DNA of 64,000 bases from an uncultured Eubacterium sp. (GTDB lineage: Bacteria; Bacillota; Clostridia; Lachnospirales; Lachnospiraceae): assembly GCA_910589045.1 (NCBI GenBank), contig CAJUSH010000009.1, positions 1-64,000 of the forward strand, given 5' to 3'. The first letter of the stretch is position 1. Every line of letters begins with the position of its first letter. The translations under genes and the position numbers were made by a program. Under the pieces are notes generated by a model that ran no database searches, was not told where the DNA came from, and saw only the letters and a program-made list of their open reading frames with translations. Below, one piece after another: positions 59,216-64,000 of the stretch.

Positions 59216-60937
59216 TTACTTTAAGATCATCTCGCTCATCGGGTTTCCGCTCTTTACCATAGGCAGCACCAGCTCGTCCGTGGCGATGAGAAACTCAATG
59301 ATCGTGGGCGCATCCGTGTATTCCTTCGCCTGTGCAAGCGCAGGCGCGATCTCCTCCTGCTTTGTCACGCGGATGCCGTGCGCGCCGTAGCTCTCCGCGA
59401 GCTTTACAAAGTCCGGCGCATAGGGCGGGCAGTCCTGATTGGGCCCCTTGCATTCCGCAGGGCAGCTTTTTCTTCTGCGCAGGCATGTAGCGGCATAGCG
59501 CTTGCCGTAAAAGAGCTGCTGCATCTGGCGCACCATGCCGAGATAATAGTTATTCAGGACACAGACCGTAACCGGAACCTCCTGGGCAACCGCCGTCGCA
59601 AGCTCCTGAATATTCATCTGCATGCCCCCGTCACCCGAGATGCACACCACATCCTTTTCAGGCGCTCCGATCTTTGCGCCGATGGCAGCCGGAAATCCGA
59701 AGCCCATCGTCCCAAGGCCGCCGGAGGTGATAAACTGCTTTTCCGGGCCGAAATCCAGATACTGGGATGCCCACATCTGATGCTGTCCCACATCCGTCAC
59801 CAAAATCCCGCTCTCAAAGGCGCGGCTGATCTCCTCCATGATCATCTGCGGGGAGAGACCCCGGTCCATGCGCATAGCCAGCGGGTTCTCCTTCTCCCAG
59901 GCAGCGAGCGTATCACGCCACGCCCGCGTCGTGCGGGGCTTCGCCCACTCCAGCAGCGTCTCCAGTGCCAGCCGGGCGTCGGAAACTACCGGGACATCCA
60001 CGACGACGTTGCGCGAGATTGACGCGGTTGCAATATCAATGTGCACGATCCTCGCATTGGGCGCAAACTCCTCCAGGTCGCCGGTGATCCGGTCGTTAAA
60101 GCGCGTCCCGATGGAAAAGAGCACGTCGCATTCGCTGACCGCCTTGTTCGCCGCATACCTGCCGTGCATCCCGCAGTTTCCGACATACAGGGGATGCCCC
60201 ACCGGCATCACACCCTTCCCCATAACCGTCGTCACGACGGGAACGTGGGTCTTTTCCGCAAAGCGGCACAGCAGCTCCTCCGCACCTGCGATGCGGACGC
60301 CGCCGCCCGCAAGAATAAGGGGATTTTTCGCCGCGTGCAGCAGCTTATACGCCTTCTTCAGCTGGCCCACATGGACGGAAGTGTTTGGCTTATAGCCCCG
60401 GATCGACACCTTTGCGGGATAATCCGCGTCGCCGGATGCATTCTGGATATCCTTCGGCAGATCAATGAGCACAGGGCCGGGCTTTCCGGTCTGCGCGATA
60501 TAAAACGCCATTTTCAGTATTTTCCCCAGCTCCGCCCGGTCGCGCACCGTCACGCCGTACTTTGTGATGCTGCGGGTCATGCCGACGATATCCACCTCCT
60601 GAAACGCGTCGTTTCCGATGAGGGAAAGGGGCACCTGCCCGCTGATAACCACAAGGGGAATGCTGTCATAGTGGGCATCAGCCAGTCCCGTCACGATGTT
60701 TGTAGCGCCGGGACCGCTTGTCACGATACACACGCCCACCTTTCCGGTTGCCCGCGCGTAGCCCTCCGCCTCGTGGATAAGTGCCTGCTCGTGCCGCGGC
60801 AGCACGAGCTGAATGTCCTGTGCCCTGTAAAGCTCATCAAAAATATCCGTGACCATACCTCCGGGATACCCGAAAATCGTGTCAACGCCCTCCTCGCGCA
60901 TCGCCTTTACAAACAGCTTTTTTCCAGTAATATCCAT
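59216..60937 (-). CDS. ilvB: Acetolactate synthase large (catalytic) subunit with Cys-rich insert
   Basis: A 573-residue ThDP enzyme making acetolactate or acetohydroxybutyrate for valine, leucine and isoleucine. Features: TIFGYPGGMVTDIFDEL, the catalytic Glu in RHEQALIHEAEGYARATG, TSGPGATNIVTGLADA, and the ThDP site ISGDGGMQMNIQEL ... LNNYYLGMVRQ. ATG 60937 is chosen: AGGAG is 9 nt before it, whereas ATG 60946 abuts it. Just before PDFVKLAESYG it carries an unusual insert with four Cys (485, 492, 496, 503; CLRRRKSC, CKGPNQDC). The insert looks like a metal or redox site, absent from textbook IlvB. The next gene is ilvN. Confidence 0.95.
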   Translation of the reverse strand: MDITGKKLFVKAMREEGVDTIFGYPGGMVTDIFDELYRAQDIQLVLPRHEQALIHEAEGYARATGKVGVCIVTSGPGATNIVTGLADAHYDSIPLVVISGQVPLSLIGNDAFQEVDIVGMTRSITKYGVTVRDRAELGKILKMAFYIAQTGKPGPVLIDLPKDIQNASGDADYPAKVSIRGYKPNTSVHVGQLKKAYKLLHAAKNPLILAGGGVRIAGAEELLCRFAEKTHVPVVTTVMGKGVMPVGHPLYVGNCGMHGRYAANKAVSECDVLFSIGTRFNDRITGDLEEFAPNARIVHIDIATASISRNVVVDVPVVSDARLALETLLEWAKPRTTRAWRDTLAAWEKENPLAMRMDRGLSPQMIMEEISRAFESGILVTDVGQHQMWASQYLDFGPEKQFITSGGLGTMGFGFPAAIGAKIGAPEKDVVCISGDGGMQMNIQELATAVAQEVPVTVCVLNNYYLGMVRQMQQLFYGKRYAATCLRRRKSCPAECKGPNQDCPPYAPDFVKLAESYGAHGIRVTKQEEIAPALAQAKEYTDAPTIIEFLIATDELVLPMVKSGNPMSEMILK

Positions 60938-60955
60938 ACGTATCATCTCCTGTTA

Positions 60956-61456
60956 TTACGATTGTTTTTCCTTTTTCTCATACTTCAAAAAATGATAGAT
61001 CAGATCAAAATAAGTCTGCTCCTCGCTGCGCTCCGTAAGCTCCCACTCCGGCAGCTCGTCCAGGTTGGGAAAAAACGTATCCGCAGAGTAGGTGTAGTCG
61101 TCCTTTGTGATATATGCCACGTCGCACGCGTCCAGAAGCTGGCGGTATACGCTCTCGCCGCCGATAACGTAAATATCCTCCGAGGGATACTTTTTCAGCT
61201 CCGCCCACAGCTCTTCCATCGAAAAAACCGTAAGGGCATCGCGCACACGACAGCTCTTATCCCTGGTCAGCACGATGTTCGTGCGGTTTTTTAAGGGCTG
61301 CCCGTTCGGCAGGGCCTCAAGCGTCTTTCGCCCCATGACAACGACCTTCCCGGTCGTCGTCTCCCGAAAAAACTGCAGGTCCGCCGGTATGCGCACCAGC
61401 AGCCGCCCGTCCTTCCCGATCGCCCAGCGGCTGTCAACATTCGCAATCAGATTCAT
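60956..61456 (-). CDS. folA: Dihydrofolate reductase
   Basis: A 166-residue enzyme: NLIANVDSRWAIGKDGRLL, the PADLQFFRETT helix with the substrate-binding acidic residue, VVMGRKTLEALP, and IYVIGGESVYRQLL. It regenerates tetrahydrofolate from dihydrofolate with NADPH. It follows the ThyX-like gene by 15 bp and precedes ilvB by 18 bp. Coupling to ThyX rather than ThyA is unusual, since ThyX chemistry does not itself produce dihydrofolate. Confidence 0.95.
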   Translation of the reverse strand: MNLIANVDSRWAIGKDGRLLVRIPADLQFFRETTTGKVVVMGRKTLEALPNGQPLKNRTNIVLTRDKSCRVRDALTVFSMEELWAELKKYPSEDIYVIGGESVYRQLLDACDVAYITKDDYTYSADTFFPNLDELPEWELTERSEEQTYFDLIYHFLKYEKKEKQS

Positions 61457-61471
61457 ATCCCTCTCTCCGTT

Positions 61472-62821
61472 CTACATGTGCAAAAAAAAGTTTAAAACCT
61501 CGTCCTTTTTACCGCACGACATGCTTCCCTCCGGACACTGCCCGTTTACAAAGCAGCCCGGCCCGAAGCAGCTGAACAGCTCCGGAAACGAGCCGCGCAG
61601 GCTTTTCAGCATATCAACAGCTATTTTTCGGATCTCCCACTGCGCGCGGTTGCAGGTACGAAGCCTCATAAAATGATCCAGCTCCCGGGCATTTTGCGTC
61701 GTCATCAGATCCATGACATTTCCGCTCACCGCAAAATAATAGCCGAAGCGCCCAAGCGTTTTGTCCTTACAGAGACGCTTTACCCTCTCATGGGAGCACT
61801 CCAGGGCATGCTTGTAAAGGGAGCAGGAAGCCCCGTCACGCCGGATCGTATCCGGAAGCACATATTTCCCGTGTGTCAGCTCCCGTATGGAGGGAACGAG
61901 CACCGACTGCATCCGGTGGCGTACCATGTGCGTGATTCCCGACAGGGTAATATCGGAAATCACAAACGAATATGAAAGCTGCTCCAGCTCCCTCGGGCGC
62001 CCGGTCCGCAGCATCGAACAAAACGGAGGCACCTGGTCCTCGCCCGGATGATAGATGCGGTACGCCGCACGCAAAATTTCGGCGGGCTCTGCCGGCCCGG
62101 CAAGCAGCCTTACGCTTCCCAGCTGCTGCGGTTCCATAAACAATGCCTGATCGCACACGAAAACCCCGGGCGCACACGTCCCGGGCCCGTCCCCGGCCGG
62201 GACCGCTTCGATCTCATCGCAGATACCGGGGAACACCTCCCGGACCTGCGCAGCCATAAGGGCAGCCAGCTCCTGCAATTCCGGGATGTCCCTCCCGCGC
62301 CCGTATTTTATATCGCGGAGGATATGAACCAGCTCGCGGGCATTCAGCGTGCAGTAAAAATTGCTGTGGAAGGAATAGGGCAGCAAAAACCGGGCATCCT
62401 CCTTTGGAATGCCGTTTTCCAGCAATGCCCCGTATGCCGCAAAAAGCGCATCCATATATTCGCAGTACGCCTCCTTGTCACCGCCCTCCAGGTCGGGCGG
62501 CACATAGTAGCCCTGCCCGCCAAAATCTACATAACGCCTGGATTTCACCGTAAAGGACGCCAGCCTGCTTTCAATAAAATACTGTTCCGCAAAAGCAGAA
62601 ACATTCTGAAACGCAAACGTAAAGGCGGCATGCTCTATGATCGTTTTATGCCCGGATCGCAATACCCGTCGGATCAATTCCTGATTTTTTTCATTGCCCT
62701 TCGACTTCTCAAAAATCTCGGCCGCACTGCCCTTCGTGGTAGATATTCTTGCCGCGCTGGCGCAAAGCTCCGTATTGCGCTCATGATAGCCGATCAGCAA
62801 AACCTTCGATTCCTGTCCCAT
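61472..62821 (-). CDS. Tandem ThyX-like protein (FAD-dependent thymidylate synthase family, two half-degenerate modules)
   Basis: A 449-residue protein, about twice the length of ThyX. Module 1 (about 40-110): GHKTIIEHAAFTFAFQNVSAF, then FIESRLASFTVKSRRYVDF, where the family's RHR is changed to ESR. Module 2 (about 270-350): ELEQLSYSFVISDITLSGITHMVRHRMQSVLVPSIREL, quoted in part; here RHR is kept but the following S-x-N-x-x-S part is altered. The conserved residues are thus shared between halves, suggesting an internal duplication. The C-terminus has several Cys (SCFGPGCFVNGQCPEGSMSCG). The start is 6 bp after the purD stop. It may be a thymidylate synthase or a divergent relative. Confidence 0.8.
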   Translation of the reverse strand: MGQESKVLLIGYHERNTELCASAARISTTKGSAAEIFEKSKGNEKNQELIRRVLRSGHKTIIEHAAFTFAFQNVSAFAEQYFIESRLASFTVKSRRYVDFGGQGYYVPPDLEGGDKEAYCEYMDALFAAYGALLENGIPKEDARFLLPYSFHSNFYCTLNARELVHILRDIKYGRGRDIPELQELAALMAAQVREVFPGICDEIEAVPAGDGPGTCAPGVFVCDQALFMEPQQLGSVRLLAGPAEPAEILRAAYRIYHPGEDQVPPFCSMLRTGRPRELEQLSYSFVISDITLSGITHMVRHRMQSVLVPSIRELTHGKYVLPDTIRRDGASCSLYKHALECSHERVKRLCKDKTLGRFGYYFAVSGNVMDLMTTQNARELDHFMRLRTCNRAQWEIRKIAVDMLKSLRGSFPELFSCFGPGCFVNGQCPEGSMSCGKKDEVLNFFLHM

Positions 62822-62827
62822 AAACCC

Positions 62828-64000
62828 TTACGCCTCGTCAATTGCCTTTCCGATGTCATGCCTCATATACTTGTTGTCAAAGGCGATCCACTCTGCGGCG
62901 GCATACGCGTTCCCCCGCGCCTCCTTCAAATCAGTCCCGGTCGCCGTAATGCCAAGCACACGCCCGCCGTTCGTGACGATCTCGCCCTTCTCGTTAAAGG
63001 CAGTTCCCGCATGGAAGCAGAACCGGTCGTCCCTGCCCTCAAATTTCTCAAAGCCGGTGATGGGGAAGCCCTTCCCGTAGCTCACCGGATAGCCGTCGGA
63101 AGCCAGCACCACACAGACCGCCGCGTTATCCGCAAACTGCAGGTCAACACCGTCGAGCCTGCCGTCGATACACGCCTCCATCACGTCGATCATATCGTTT
63201 TTCATGCGGGGCAGCACTACCTGCGCCTCCGGATCCCCAAAGCGCGCATTGTACTCAAGCACCTTCGGCCCTTCCTCCGTGAGCATCAGGCCGAAAAAGA
63301 TAATGCCGACAAAGGGTCTGCCCTCCGCCGCCATCGCATCCACTGTCGCCTGATAGATGTGCTCTTTACAGAACGCGTCCACCTCTTTTGTGTAGAAGGG
63401 ACTCGGTGAAAAGGTTCCCATGCCCCCGGTGTTCAGGCCCTGGTCGCCGTCCATCGCGCGCTTGTGATCCTGTGCGGAGGACATGATTCGAATTGATTTT
63501 CCGTCCACAAAGGAGAGCACCGACACCTCCCGCCCGGTCATGAACTCCTCCACAACCATGCGGTTTCCGGCGGTTCCGAACTTCTTGTCCTGCATGATCT
63601 CCTTCACGCCCGCCTTTGCCTCCTCCAGCGTCTGACAGATCAAAACGCCCTTTCCAAGCGCCAGCCCGTCCGCCTTTAAGACGATGGGAAGCTTTGCCGT
63701 CTCCACATACGCGAGCGCGGCGTCCGCGTCGTCGAAGGTCTCGTACGCTGCCGTGGGAATGCCGTACTTTTTCATCAGCTCCTTGGAAAATGCCTTGGAG
63801 CCCTCCAGCACCGCCGCATTTTTCCGGGGTCCGAACACCCGCAGCCCCCGCGCCTCAAACACGTCCACGATACCGCCCACCAGGGGATCGTCCATGCCGA
63901 TGATGGTGAGGTCGATCTGCTTTTCCCCGGCAAAATCCGCCAGCTTTTCAAATTCCATAGCGCCGATATCCACACACTCGGCCTGCGCCGCAATACCCGC
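62828..64000 (-). CDS. purD: Phosphoribosylamine-glycine ligase (GAR synthetase), 5' part outside the window
   Basis: At least 390 residues, continuing past the right edge (the frame is open to 64000, reading AGIAAQAECVDIGAMEF). ATP-grasp features: IGMDDPLVGGIVDVFEARGLRVFGP, SKELMKKYGIPTAAYETF, LPIVLKADGLALGKGVLIC, NTGGMGTFSP, EGPKVLEYNARFGDPEAQVVL. It ligates glycine to phosphoribosylamine in purine synthesis. The missing part is the N-terminal about 30-40 residues. It heads the visible part of the run with thyX-like, folA, ilvB and ilvN, all on the minus strand with gaps under 20 bp. Confidence 0.96.
   Translation of the reverse strand, partial: AGIAAQAECVDIGAMEFEKLADFAGEKQIDLTIIGMDDPLVGGIVDVFEARGLRVFGPRKNAAVLEGSKAFSKELMKKYGIPTAAYETFDDADAALAYVETAKLPIVLKADGLALGKGVLICQTLEEAKAGVKEIMQDKKFGTAGNRMVVEEFMTGREVSVLSFVDGKSIRIMSSAQDHKRAMDGDQGLNTGGMGTFSPSPFYTKEVDAFCKEHIYQATVDAMAAEGRPFVGIIFFGLMLTEEGPKVLEYNARFGDPEAQVVLPRMKNDMIDVMEACIDGRLDGVDLQFADNAAVCVVLASDGYPVSYGKGFPITGFEKFEGRDDRFCFHAGTAFNEKGEIVTNGGRVLGITATGTDLKEARGNAYAAAEWIAFDNKYMRHDIGKAIDEA

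Noticed and set aside
62048-63409. 453-codon open frame on the plus strand
   Set aside because: It lies opposite the ThyX-like and purD genes, which have clear family motifs; composition and lack of start signal mark it as a shadow.
1-64000. tRNA, rRNA or other structured RNA genes
   Set aside because: No cloverleaf with CCA-type end, no rRNA sequence and no recognised riboswitch was seen on reading; a covariance-model scan would be needed to exclude small RNAs.

Overview
The window reads as a chromosomal segment of a moderately GC-rich, Gram-positive anaerobe of the Clostridia, most likely Lachnospiraceae-like. This rests on the strong AGGAGG-type ribosome sites (several with TTG starts), a CIRCE element, LexA/DinR-type and BlaI-type operators, and the gene families present: DUF1002, DUF1848, YcxB, M56/BlaI pairs, DUF4832/DUF4874, the radical SAM/DUF4130 pair and tandem ThyX. 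No rRNA, tRNA, intact transposase or CRISPR array was recognised. Gene identities come from reading translations and recalling families; no database search was run.

Left part (1-11 kb). The extreme left holds a frameshifted MobV-type relaxase remnant and a small immunity-like gene, the edge of a decayed mobile element. Next is a two-gene radical SAM DNA repair/modification pair whose promoter carries two LexA-type boxes, then htpG behind a perfect CIRCE element. HAD, MGMT-like and S26 peptidase genes follow on the minus strand. Divergent from them are a PqqD-HPr-kinase-like fusion and an ABC exporter. These last three look like the processing and export part of a RiPP-type peptide pathway.

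Middle (11-39.6 kb) is devoted to cell-surface glycans. Island A (10.9-20 kb) has phosphoglucomutase, three glycosyltransferases, UDP-glucose dehydrogenase, UDP-glucuronate 4-epimerase and a Wzx-type flippase. It is followed by a leader-like acidic protein with a Cys-containing tail, an SCP2-like protein and a nucleotidyltransferase, plausibly linked to the peptide cassette at 7.3-10.9 kb. Island B (24.3-39.6 kb, minus strand, about 12 tightly packed genes) is a Gram-positive Pel-type exopolysaccharide operon. It carries PelD (fused to an SDR-like domain, with a c-di-GMP I-site RxxD), PelE-like, PelF, PelG, a DUF2194 PelA-like protein, further glycosyltransferases and DUF4832 proteins. It is headed by a stand-alone PqqD-like protein and a translationally coupled 57-residue ORF. 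An ECF sigma/anti-sigma pair lies just upstream on the same strand.

Right part (40-64 kb). KtrAB-type potassium uptake, a MATE exporter and two separate BlaI/M56 sensor-repressor systems with different operators and different sensor domains come first. Then come DUF1848, YcxB, DUF1002, an alpha/beta hydrolase, recJ, a peptidoglycan-binding protein, a lone CheY and a flavin reductase. The window ends with a compact minus-strand run purD-thyX(like)-folA-ilvB-ilvN; purD is cut by the window edge.

The most noteworthy points are the PqqD domains in two unusual settings (kinase fusion; head of a Pel operon), the SDR-PelD fusion with an apparently dead SDR site, the SOS-type control of the radical SAM pair, the Cys-rich insert in IlvB, and a dispersed family of short GTTAC...TTCAC intergenic repeats.
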